Below are positions 50,547 through 61,950 of a stretch of DNA of 64,000 nucleotides, in pieces. The notes beneath the pieces are model-generated. The model saw only the letters and a list, made by a program, of their open reading frames with translations. It was not told the origin of the DNA and searched no databases. The DNA comes from Trichoplax sp. H2 (Eukaryota; Placozoa; Uniplacotomia; Trichoplacea): NCBI GenBank assembly GCA_003344405.1, contig NOWV01000029.1, forward strand, positions 1 to 64,000, read 5' to 3'. Made by a program: the position numbers and the translations under genes. Position 1 is the stretch's first letter. Each line of letters opens with the position of its first letter.

Positions 50547-51274
50547 AAGGAAAGTGATCCATTGGTCACCATAACCACTCCTGTACTATTATTGGCAGTC
50601 AGAAGTTGTATGCAGAGCATGATTTCATGTATAGCCATTACGGTTTCATCAGTTATAAATTGTTTTAAAAATTAATTACTAATTTGAAATATAAGTTAAT
50701 GATTTCAAATTCCAGATTGATAGGCAAGTCTGATGATATCTGTTAATGTTAAAATTGATAAAAACCAGTAAAAAACAAAACGGGGTTAATCATTTTTACC
50801 GTATGCTGCAAATGAAAAGCGTACCAACGTAGTCATATCATTTTTTGATAACATATAATAAAAGAATTTTATCTTCTAAACAGGAAGAAATTCTTATGCA
50901 TGATGTTTATTTCACAAATTTGAAATATAAACGTCAATGTAACTATCGATTTCTATATATGCCTACCACTGTCATATTGTGAGTAATAAACAACACTGTC
51001 AGCATCGTTATACCATGTTATGTTACATTCGTTATTTAAATAGTTTAGTTGGAGAGTGCAGGGGTAGTAACTAGCTTATTTCGTATTGGGAAATAAACAG
51101 AATTATTCTGTATTCTCTCACCATATCTATGCTATGCCAAGTAATCGCAGCTACAACTCGTAGAGATATTAAAGTTATCGTTCTAAAAGCATATTACTTT
51201 AGCTTCAGATGACCTCATGAACAAAATTTAAAGACTCAGCAATTAAAATAATACATATTAAAAATTATATCTCT
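50547..51274. repeat. Duplicate B1 (copy at 58590-59226)
   Basis: Begins AAGGAAAGTGATCCATTGG and ends AAAAATTATATCTCT, exactly like 58590-59226 downstream of CCNDBP1. It carries about 90 bases (near 50930-51020) absent from the other copy, plus a few substitutions. The other copy begins inside the CCNDBP1 stop codon, so this piece is displaced sequence and not a functional gene end. Confidence 0.85.
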
Positions 51275-51294
51275 NNNNNNNNNNNNNNNNNNNN
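51275..51294. other. Assembly gap (20 N)
   Basis: Run of 20 undetermined bases between duplicate B1 and duplicate A2. Confidence 1.
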
Positions 51295-51606
51295 AATTAT
51301 ATCACCAACCGGAAAAAATTTTTAACTATGTAAGTTTCCGATAGACTAGCATTCCTATCGATGATCTATGCTAAAGCATTTTTGTTTTATTGTAGTACTG
51401 CTTCAGTATATGTAAAATAATAGCTGTCTACCGCAAAACTTTTTTTGATAGTAGAATAAAACTTAATATCACAGTAATATAATATTTAAGTTATATATGA
51501 TATGTATTTTTTTCTGTTTGTAAGGTATATGATATAGTATACTTTATATCAATAGTCAATATTATAGCGGTTTGGTACTCAAAATTATATCTCTTTCCTG
51601 ACAAGA
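51295..51606. repeat. Duplicate A2 (copy of 50219-50526)
   Basis: Second copy of the sequence just downstream of the CEP192 stop codon. It continues into unique DNA at 51607, so this is probably the copy that belongs to the true chromosomal path. Confidence 0.85.
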
Positions 51607-52399
51607 TCTGGTATTTGCCTCGTAGAATATAAGTTATCCTCATTTGTTTCAATAATTTTGTGCTATCGATCTTTTTTGTACCAGCTTTATATAAGCAATT
51701 TTCTGTCTTTGATTTTAATTGTAAAGCAGCTAATACTGTAAACAGAATTTTATATCAATTGCCAATAACTTATTTTATAGTACGAACTTCTGCGATCCAT
51801 CGTCACAATTGTATTATATATATACTTTTAATATCAACGAATGGAATTAAAAAATTTTATAGAGTAGACTGCTAGCCACTATTATAATATATAACCACTG
51901 TTTTATAGTTAATTTATGTTAAATCAATCCGTTATCATATTGAGCTTTGCTTAATTCATATTTTATTAATTACATAAATAAAGACTAAACTTTAACATCT
52001 CGTGAAAACATCGCTTGGTTATACTATGAGTGATCATTTTTAATTGTAGCAAACAAGATTAAGATCAACATTGACTATGGCACTTTGAAATCCAAACTAG
52101 CACACCTGATATTAGACTGTTTCATTTCAGTAATGAATACCGACGAAAAGATAGATAAATGAGTATCAATTTAAGTGTATAATGCCTGAGGAGATCTAAC
52201 TAGTTAAATTATTTGACGTATAATCATAAATTTTAATATGAGAAGGAGAAAATATAATACGTGATATTTCAAAAATAACGCATGGTATACATTGATTCTT
52301 TAATTTAGCTTTGTATTCATAACATCTCATATTTTAGATCAAATTTACAAAGGTAGCCGGTTCTATGAGGGAGATATCAAATAGATATCCAAAGAATCT

Positions 52400-53567
52400 T
52401 TAGTAACATGCTTCTGGTGGCCATTTCAGCATTTTAGATAAACCACCGTAGCCTCTCGCATTTGGTGCGTAACGACCATAAATCTCTAGATTGCATTGGC
52501 CTTGCGTAGATCGATGGCCAACTTCCTGAGAGGTAGTTTTCGGAAAGGGCTTCGCCGATTTAGACTGAACCTTATTTTGGATTGGGGGTAGCTTAACAAC
52601 ATCTATACCTCCTGCATGACCTTTTTTCTCCATTTCTTTCCTCCTCTTTTCTCTTTCGTCATCAATCAACTAAAGACGATCAAAGTTTGAAATACAGAAG
52701 AATATTACCTAACTAAAATTGCTGTCATTCACCTGTTATAAGCTAACTATAACTATTATTGGTCATTTGATTATAAGTACGAAACACTAATCTCAAGGAT
52801 ATTATACAACGTAAAAAATATATATGATATAATTTTCCTAATCTATACGCTACGGACAACCAGCCATATCAAATAGACATTAGATAACTCGATATCGATA
52901 CTCTTCATATAAAAAATACTCAATAACTTACTGCCTTGAAGCCTCCTCCTGTCAAAAAGCCCCACGTCTCTGGCCATCTTTTAGCGGCTCCCCTCTCCGC
53001 TAAGATATGATCACTCCTATAGTGCAAGATAATAAAATCAAATTCTTTAAATCTATGTTCCTTTTTAGAATTAAGAAATACGACAAATGGATTAAATAAG
53101 TAAAAATTAGATGATGAAAATTAGATCATTGCTTAAAATTTAAGTAAGCGGAAAATAGTTTTAAAGAAATTACTAGCATTTTTTACTTATCTATTTTCTA
53201 TATATTTGGAGTAAACAATACTCTTTAGCTGCTACTTGTATATTAAAAAGAGTACTAAGTTTATGATTCCTATTTAAAATCGACTTAAGTTAAGAAAATG
53301 ACGATGAACTAGTAAGAATAAATGTTAAAATTAATTTTTTTTCCTATATAGTATTCTAGTTCGCTATACTTGAAACATTTTTATTTAAGTAATTTATTTC
53401 CTTTATTGTGAATGATTTACAGCGGTACAATAAGCTGTTATAGCAATATTTTCACAATGTAATCTATCGTGTATATCTATCCTGATATTTAACATAACGA
53501 CTTTAGATTTATCTTACCATATCTGATTACGATGGACAAAATTTAGTTGATTTTTATAATTGACCAT
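52400..53567 (-). CDS. CIMIP1: Ciliary microtubule inner protein, C20orf85-like
   Basis: C20orf85/CIMIP1 is a small protein of the ciliary axoneme, placed among the microtubule inner proteins. Three minus-strand exons, 53567-53518, 53016-52932 and 52669-52400, join in frame to 134 residues (human about 137). Exon 1 starts with ATG and ends QLNFVHRNQIW, with the Trp codon split across the intron. Exon 2 holds RWPETWGFLTGGG, matching the NWPQNWGFLT signature. Exon 3 has a charged helix (EREKRRKEMEKK), the PFPKTTSQEVGHRS motif (human PQTTQGFIGWRS) and the C-terminal LSKMLKWP. Human motif order is kept throughout. It is divergent from CCNDBP1, and an X-box-like RFX site lies 374 bases upstream of the ATG. 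The exact paralogue name is less certain than the ciliary family. Confidence 0.85.
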
Positions 53568-54643
53568 TGCAGCCTGGTACGACGCCTTTAAAGTGAATAA
53601 AACGTTTGTGAATCCGATAACAGAAAGAGACCAGAAAAATGAAGGGAGTTTAGCAATCAAGACTTGATATCAAGGATATCAGAATATGTAAAATTGGCAC
53701 GATAATTTCGCGTTATATGAAGGTGCTGCCTCCCGTGCCCTGTATCTCTAGTAACAATAATAATTACGTATATGCGTAATTACCTTTTATAATGACAGAT
53801 TCGCGTAATACATACGCGTCAGTAAAAACCTGTAGTACTACATATACTGTTCTCTATTCTATAACTTAAGTAAGAAGTCTACCTATCACTCAAGCAATAG
53901 CCAGTTGACAATAAGGAAAAGAGAAAAGTGCGTCGAAATAGTCTCCATGGTAACGATGCCACATAATATTACCAAGCCACCCTACCCTGCTTTTGCTACG
54001 TTCTTAGGCCGACTATTCATGAAACAGTCCATTTCCACAGAGTACTGAGAAGAATTCAAACCTACTTCACCGATATTAAGATATGAAGTGAAATTCTAGC
54101 TCAGCTAGTACCTTTATATCAGGGACTACAGATGATAAACGATGATTCGATAGACCGCACCGCATACGAAATTTAATTCCATGAGTCTCCAATTAACCAT
54201 GTATGTTACTATACAGACGTACAGACAAATCCGCCAAGCACCGCAGTTTGTGTCTCTTGACAGTACAGTGTACAGTGTACAGTATCATGAACGTGTACTG
54301 TACTGTACATGATAGTACTGTAGCGTTTTCTTCTACTGTACTGTACGGAGTGTATAGTAGATACAGTATAGTATGATGACAACTTATTTGCACAGTCAAG
54401 TGATAATAAAAACAAGAGTAGGCGTTATGATGACGCCTTGTGGTCAGAACTACAGTACAATAACTGGGCAGATAGGCACATTTCCTACAACTTGTAATTG
54501 CAGCTTTGCCCAGCCCACCAGCTTGAAGATGCAGTGATGGTCGATTTCAGTTCATGATTAGTAATAATTAGATGCAAGGAATACCTTGAAGGCGAATTTC
54601 TAGACTTCATTATTTCTATAGTGTATTTCTGGCTTTATTAGAT
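53568..54643. promoter_or_regulatory. Bidirectional interval between CIMIP1 and CCNDBP1
   Basis: 1,076 bases between divergent start codons. It holds an RFX X-box-like site (53941-53954) and a strong TACTGT/ACAGTA palindromic cluster at about 54255-54365. The minus-strand frames there (54193-54415) are products of that repeat. A 33-codon plus-strand frame at about 53577 looks coding but overlaps CIMIP1 exon 1 and its flank on the other strand, and is rejected. Confidence 0.55.
53941..53954. promoter_or_regulatory. X-box (RFX-type) motif
   Basis: GTCTCCATGGTAAC fits the consensus RYYNYY-AT-RRNRAC at every position and ends in the GGTAAC half-site bound by RFX factors, which control ciliary genes in animals. 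It lies 374 bases upstream of the CIMIP1 start codon and 690 upstream of the CCNDBP1 start codon. Function is inferred from the motif and the ciliary neighbour. Confidence 0.6.
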
Positions 54644-57600
54644 ATGGCTAATACATCAACGAGTAGCGAAGAACAATCAACATTAGATGCTTTCCTAGAT
54701 AGAATTCAAGTTGTCAGCGATGAATTGCAAAGTTAGTAAAACTTTCATTTTGTTTCTCATTTTCTTGGTATGTCCGATGTTGACATGCATACGTTGCTAC
54801 CTTAGATAGGTGATAATATTTACGTACATGTATTCAACTAACATTGACTTATTAGGAAGCAACAGCGAGCCTCGATTGACGACCAATAATCCTGAATTTA
54901 ACCTGACGTCGTTTTGGCAAACTCTACGTATGTTTATACACCATTTGCAACTTTGCGTATTTCTAGCTTTACCTCAACAAGGATTATCGTCTAGTTTTAC
55001 CAAATGAATATAGTATCAAGCTTATTTAAGTAGAGCTAACGGATCTAAGCAGTAATTTTATTCTTAATTGCGTTTAGATCTTAAGTGTGTTATATAGCAG
55101 CATGTAGCTATTCTGTGGTACTAATATACAAACTATTTATATACCAAACTTACAATTATCTGTTTGCCTTTTGCTCGTGCTAATAAACTATGAGAATCGT
55201 TAAAAAAAAAATAAGACGAGATTAAGCCGATTAACTGCTTAATCTGATCTTATGCGATAGCGCATCGTAGCTGTCCTTCAATAACCTTTAACAATGTTAT
55301 TTCCTCTTATAACATTATCATTTACAGTGTCCTATGTTCAAAATCTATCAACGCAAACCCTTAAACTATGTATTGTGTGGTCCAAGCCTCCCTACCCTTC
55401 GGGCAAGGTATCCAACCAATGCGTTTAGCCTATTCATACGCTTACTGTACGCATAACTATATGCGTATGGCTCACGAAATCATCTTTACCTACAATTAAT
55501 ATTTATATACTGTACTTATATAGTTTGACAGAAAGATTGAATTTGCCAACCGCTATAGTGCTTCTCTTGCTTGCACATTCGTATAATACTTGTATATCAT
55601 TCATGGTCAATAGTCACTATATTGTGTCGAGCACCTTAATCTTTGAAAACCGATAAATGTTTTTAGCTTAATTCATATCTGTCTACTAAATTATAAGTAA
55701 ACTGTAGTCAAATTAGAGTTATCAACCGATAAATCAGCTGCCTCTACTAATAATTACTTTTGCAGGTACAAATTTATAAATCTAACGCAGTTAATAGCTT
55801 CATATTTGTTGCATAACAGATTTGTACGATTAGGAACAACTTACTGATAATCATCTGATTTATTTGAAATGTTTTTAAATAATCTAATAGTTACATTATG
55901 TTTATCAGTAGCAATGTACAACTACATTATTCAACCAACCTCAGTCTGACAGATATATCTTTTCGAATTTGTTATAGGAACTAAATGAACTAATCACACC
56001 GATGGAATTGACTCTGTTTGGTGTTGCATCTTCATTTTACAGTTATCATCGATCCGCAGGTTGATATGCTCGTATACACAATATTTTTATATGTATAAGT
56101 TGTTATGCATGCTTCCTATTGGCTGTTGTAATGATAAATTGAATCAGAAATTTACTTCTGCTAACAATTTTTAACTAATATATATTTGGACATTAGGATT
56201 AACATTATACAAGCTTATCCATGGTAATGTCGCGATAACTGTATCTAACCTTCATTCTTTCATTTCTTTAACGAGTGAGATACCGAACAAAAGGTAGGAA
56301 TAACTTCGTATAGAATCAGTTATTCCCTCTATTAATTGTTTACATTTTATACATAGTATCTTGTTTGCGTTGTTATTTGTAAATTATACTTTGTTTCATT
56401 ATAAATAAAATGAATTTGATAAGGCCAACAAATACTTTAATCATAGCATATTTGTGTGACTCCAGCAATAATAGTAAACAAATTGCCTATGCAGCTGAAA
56501 AATTAGTCGAAGCGTGCGAAAATCTAGAAAAAATGCAAAAAGGTATGTATGTAACACATCGTATCTGCTATTGCGTATCAAGATTATACTAATAAATCGC
56601 CCTACCTCCATTCATTGATATGCACTTAAAATAAGAATCTAACACCGTGTATTTCTTTACTTTCGAAACTAGATAATGTGCAAGCTTGCTTACATGTAAT
56701 AAAATCTTCAAAAGATTTGTGTAAGGATGCTTTGATCGAAGCTCAACAGGTTTTTACGCCTTTTCAAATATAACCTCTGTAGTCTATTAATGCAACTCTT
56801 TAGTTACGGAAAGTAGATGTACTTAAAAGCACCCTTTCTCCTCATCTAGGCCATTGTGGATAATGGAGATGATGGCAGTGGAAGCACTTGGTCTTCTAAA
56901 GATAAAAACATTGCGTACGCTACTGTTGGATTAATGAAAGTAAAACTCTTATTTAAACCTGTGATTGAATCATGCTAAAATGATATACAGTATACCTTAC
57001 TGAGTATTTTCGTTGGATTAATGAAATTGATCGACTAGGTTACAACTGCCACCTTAAATAAATTATCGTCTACAATAAAAGCGAGTGGTTTCAGTTCCAA
57101 CGAAAGCCACAACCGCGATTTAGACAACTTGACATTAAACACTGATCAACTTAGTCCTCGGTAATGGGTCTACTACATTAATTAGCTCAAAATATATAGT
57201 GCCTGTATTACAGATTTCTACGATCTTTGCTTAAGATTAATTTCGACACGTTCAGAATTACACAACTGTAACTTTATTGCTTACATATATTCGTTAGCTT
57301 GGATAATTTGGTCATAAGCCTTTACGCTCCTGTAACTTATGAAAATGTAGAAACTTGTGTAAGTTTCATTGTTCCTACGATTGTTTCTACCATATGGTTT
57401 ATTCCTAATCAGCGTAGTCGAAAAAATTTTATTTGCTTAACGATATTGACAACACTAATAAAACGTTGTTCTATTTAATGTATCATTACATGCAGGCTTT
57501 GGACCTACACGATTGTATCCTAAATATTTTACAATTTACTAGGTAAGTTTTTAATTGAATATATGCTACAAAAAAGGCGAATTTGCCGTATTATTGATTA

Positions 57601-58591
57601 TGTTACTGATGTAATACTGTAATATGAGTAGTTCGTAACAGCATTACAGTATCATGTACTAAGATAAGGCAAGACATTATAATTGATCAAAATATTTATT
57701 ACAGTATAAGCCTTAGACTAAAAGCCAGTGCAATTAGTACGGTTATATCAAAATACTCACGCTGATTAATTACTTCAGCCGTAAATAACATGGGAGTCGG
57801 GTTATTAACATGTACATTTTCTTGTACGCAAGGACGATTTGCTATTTTTTTTAATTTTATAAAACAATGAAGTAAAGCTTTGACTCTGTATTCATTTAAC
57901 ATCTAAGGTATCCACTAAGCTAGGAATGTAACTGATTAGTTCAAACAGTATGCAGCACAATAAAAAGTCACGATGTATCTAATATATTAGATTGCGTGTA
58001 CTTTAGTGTTCTGTAACCCCACTCATACCTGTTAACAGCAATGGGTATAATATAAAGTTTACTCTATCATATAATGCTAAAATATGTAATTCTGATCGAT
58101 TTCTATGAACGCTGGGAAACATTTATTTCATGACATTACATAGTATAGACCGTCTTACTCAACTAAGCGCCATATCATCAGTAGTAGCCAGTACAGTACA
58201 AATCGCAGTATTCAAGATACATAAAAGATTAACAGATTAGAAATATATATAACTCAGTATGAAAGTGCACATACATAGACAAAATTATTTTAAATCATTT
58301 ATGGGATGAGATAAATATATTGTATGATGTTTATAGATGATAATCTGTATTTATTAAAATAAGTAGAATAGGCATATACTGTATGTACAATTGTACATAC
58401 AGCACGTAGTAAGAAAAGAATAATTAAATTTTAAGAATTAAGCTATCTTGTTGCAAATTACTGTAAAGATCATTCAAATCTGTATCTCTTTTAGGGCATC
58501 TTACTTTTGTAAAGAGGCTGATATGGAATGGATAAGTTTTTTAGAAAATGCTTGCAAGCATAATATAGAAAAAGTGAAAACCACCGTTTAA
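54644..58591 (+). CDS. CCNDBP1: Cyclin-D1-binding protein 1 (GCIP)
   Basis: CCNDBP1/GCIP is an all-helical protein that binds cyclin D1 and HLH factors and restrains E2F-dependent cell-cycle entry. Twelve exons: 54644-54731, 54856-54927, 55328-55407, 55978-56059, 56197-56293, 56424-56542, 56673-56749, 56850-56939, 57039-57160, 57298-57358, 57496-57542, 58495-58591. Phases agree throughout, giving 343 residues (human 360). Matches in order: EFNLTSFWQTL, LTLYKLIHGN (human ITLRKLVRGA), STWSSKDKNIAY (human LYWSEDDQELII), LSPRLDNLVISLYAP (human ISPSVDDLALSIYPP) and EWISFLENACKHNIEKVK near the C terminus. The sixth exon start (after GATAAG) is the least certain boundary. The last intron (~950 bases) contains an antisense open frame. 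The stop codon overlaps the start of the duplicated segment B2. Confidence 0.9.
57699..57902 (-). CDS. Possible antisense exon nested in CCNDBP1 last intron
   Basis: ATG-led frame of 67 codons whose first ~47 residues have ordinary protein composition (MLNEYRVKALLHCFIKLKK..., NRPCVQENVHVNNPTP). It contains a textbook donor, AATCAGC|gtgagt, after ...AEVINQ. No downstream exon was found between it and CCNDBP1 exon 11, and the family is unknown. It could be a nested gene start or chance. Confidence 0.25.
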   Translation of the reverse strand: MLNEYRVKALLHCFIKLKKIANRPCVQENVHVNNPTPMLFTAEVINQREYFDITVLIALAFSLRLIL

Positions 58592-59226
58592 GGAAAGTGA
58601 TCCATTGGTCACCATAACCACTCCTGTACTATTATTGGCAGTCAGAAGTTGTATGCAGAGCATGATTTCATGTATAGCCATTACGGTTTCATCAGTTATA
58701 AATTGTTTTAAAAGTTGATTACTAATTTGAAATATAAGTTAATGATTTCAAATTCCAGATTGATAGGCAAGTCTGATGATATCTGTTGATGTTAAAATTG
58801 ATAAAAACCAGTAAAAAACAAAACGGGGTTAATCATTTTTACCGCATGCTGCAAATAAAAAGCGTACCAACGTAGTCATATCATTTTTTGATAACATATA
58901 ATAAAAGGATTTTATCTTCTAAACAGGAAGAAATTCTTATGCATGATGTTTGTTTCTCAAATTTGAAATGTTACATTCGTTATTTAAATAGTTTAGTTGG
59001 AGAGTGCAGGGGTAGTAACTAGCTTATTTCATATTGGGAAATAAACAGAAGTAATTATTCTGTATTCTCTCACCATGTCTATGCTATGCCAAGTAATCGC
59101 AGCTACAACTCGTAGAGATATTAAAGTTATCGTTCTAAAAGTATATTACTTTAGCTTCAGATGACCTCATGAACAAAATTTAAAGACTCAGTAATTAAAA
59201 TAATACATATTAAAAATTATATCTCT
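58590..59226. repeat. Duplicate B2 (copy at 50547-51274)
   Basis: CCNDBP1 3' flank, also present inside the gapped region behind CEP192. It lacks about 90 bases found in the other copy; the junction is at TTTGAAATG|TTACATTCG, where the word ATGTTA may have mediated the deletion. Confidence 0.85.
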
Positions 59227-61950
59227 ACAAACTATTGAACATTTACTGCATATACGAGTATGTATAAACATCGGTTACGGCCAAAGCCCAATAATTTAAG
59301 TGAAATTACCGTATTTCGGACTTTAATATATCTATATTCCATGCCTGTACAACAATTGCAATATAATTTCATGATTAATAATTATATTCAAAGCATGACT
59401 TTTGTAATACTAATTATGCACATTTAGACATAACAACATGTAATTGAAACCGGCTTGAATTCTTTTGATAATTAAGTTCAATTAAGGTCTCTACCATACC
59501 GTATGTCTAACATTTAAGCGGCTAGCATTATTGTTATTATCACCATTCAATTTCAACCTGACACTCTTTGACTAATTTTTTATTTTATTATAGGTTAAAA
59601 TTAAATTGGACATTTTAGCTAATATAACTTAATAGCCTTAATTAATTTTAATTTATATTGTGCTCTCCAAATGCATTTTCGAAATCGTCATTCTGCATTA
59701 TCACAAATCATTCAGTAAATTACGCATAGAATGAGGATTTGGAAGCTATTGATTTCAATTGATTCTCCGAGATTATGCCAAGATAGATTTGAAGCATTTA
59801 AAGAATATAAAATGTAGCTACTTCTTTTTACTCACAAACAATATTGAAATAATAACAGTTTAACTTCAACTTTAATTCAATCCAGATAATGCTTGTACAA
59901 TACAAAAATTAGCCCTGATACAGCTTCAACGTAGATTTTCTGCTATAATCGCCATTCTAAAACATTACAGTACTGAGAGAAAACCTAATATGGCAATACA
60001 TAGATAAAACGAAGTACAAGACTGATATTGGTTTGAAATCACAGCTCTAGTAAGCTAGAATATTTTGGCAGTACTTGATATCAATTATCAGTAAAATTTA
60101 TATTTTATCATACGCAGTAGTAAGTGAATTAATGATGTTATTACGTATGCGCAAAAGACAGTGACTACTTCCAACTTGAGCTACTCGGAAAACAACTTTA
60201 AAAACCTAGTTAAGCATCTAAATACTGATCAACTCGCGGTTGTATATTGCATACATATATCTTAAACACATTACAGGTGAATAATTATATTAGTTATAAA
60301 GTTATATCGAACTAGCTCTGATTTATTGGTTATAGAACTTAATCATTATGTTCCTATTACAGTCGGCTGGCTAATAAGATACGAGACGAATCAATACGAT
60401 CAAACAAAGTTAAGGAAGAAACCTCAACATAAATATCATTGCCACAACATCATCAACTATGCATTCCATAAAATTTTTGCAGTTAAAATCTATTAACAAT
60501 GGCCATGAATATCTAGTAATATTCAAAACATTATGTACGCTATCATATCATATTAATTATCAATATCTTGGCATCATTCCATCATGTTAGATTTAATCGT
60601 ATTTTTAACCACTCCAGACAATGAAGTACATTGTTTATCCAGAGGTTAAAGGTGATTCTGTTAGTTTAAGGGAAGAAAAAATTTCTCTATTGATGTCGTT
60701 ATTATTTCTTATATAGAAGTGCCTGCTATGCAGTAATGGAAAAGAAATACCGTAAATAATTAAATAAGAATTTACGAATATAACAATACATGTAAGTAAA
60801 ATAGAGCCGAGTACTGTATTGTCATTAATGATCTCATAAGCAATTTAGCAGCGAGTTTACCATATAATAGCTTTGCTATAACGAAGAAGATTGCGAGTAA
60901 ATTAAAAAGCCTTTTAACAAACTTGATAAATAGCGCCCTAGAAATAATGTAAGAAAACGAAATAATTTTAAATGATTTAATGAAAAAAATCGCCACTTTC
61001 AGCAATTACTTTATTACTAGCTTCCGTTAAAAAATTATTTTGAATGACTATAGTACTATTTCAAGAACTCTTTGGCTAACGCAATCTTAGGCAATAAGAT
61101 ATGATAAAATAGCTAATTTTAATTTGACGCCTTTAAACAGGAAGGAAATAACCGTAATATTCGACTTTTTTAATTACCCATGAGCGAAGATTGGCAGTCA
61201 TCATTGTCAGAAATATTTAGCCATATCCTATCCGGACTGGTAATAACAGTGACTCGATAGCGACTGAGACATGTTTATAACTGGTCACCTTTTGTCACTT
61301 TTTTGACGTACTTAATTGAATGTCTTTCAATTAACGACAACTAGCGTCTAACAAAATAACGCGATTAACAATAGCCCTGATATAAATAAAAGTGAAAATC
61401 AATAATAAAAACAAATTCACAATAGGATAATAAATCCAAATTCGTAAATAACGCTGCCTCTTAAGAGGAAAGAAATATAAAGTTCTCATTTTGGGGACAG
61501 CGTTCTATTATTACTCATAAAGACGTTAATTAACAATCATTGTAGTTGTAACTCATGCGTGGAAAGTGGGCACTCTAAGCATAAACAGTAAAAGTAATAT
61601 GATTAGCCTATGCATTTGATAATAATTTGATATACCATAAATTGATTCATATTTCTAAAACGAAATTAAACACAGGATTTCATTTTGACGTGGTATTGTC
61701 AATCATATGAAATACAAACAATAGATACTGGTAATTTATATGTTTGGAAAGCGAAGGAAACTGTTAATGCAAGGAAATTTCTTACGGTACCTACTGTAAT
61801 GCAATCAAAATTTTAATTACGTATTTATTTATTTAATAAAATATAAATTACCCCCTTATGCTCGATATATTATCAGCAGGCATGAACAACAAGCCGATGC
61901 AAAAATACTGACTTACCCTACTGTACTTCAAAGCAAGCACCATACGATAC
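59227..61950. other. Intergenic AT-rich stretch
   Basis: No recognisable gene. A short plus-strand frame from 61181 (MSEDWQSSLSEIFSHILSGL, then donor-like CTG|gtaata) looks like a first exon but no following exon was found. The minus-strand frame 61005-60772 is a hydrophobic run typical of AT-rich DNA. Confidence 0.4.

Larger units (their letters stand above)
50194..52399. other. Scaffold-gap region with duplicated flanks
   Basis: Two runs of 20 N (50527-50546 and 51275-51294) cut this interval. Sequence 50219-50526 recurs at 51295-51606. Sequence 50547-51274 recurs at 58590-59226. A plus-strand frame at 51660-51875 starts at a non-ATG codon and is not recognised. From 51607 to 52399 nothing is supported besides the 3' end of the minus-strand CIMIP1 gene. 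Confidence 0.7.

Noticed and set aside
53577-53680. Plus-strand 33-codon frame WYDAFKVNKTFVNPITERD after CCATTGCAG
   Set aside because: Coding-like composition, but it starts about ten bases from the minus-strand ATG of CIMIP1, has no partner exons and is only part of the 5' flank.
54193-54415. Two overlapping 68-codon minus-strand ORFs
   Set aside because: Produced by the TACTGT/ACAGTA repeat, which lacks stops in several frames.
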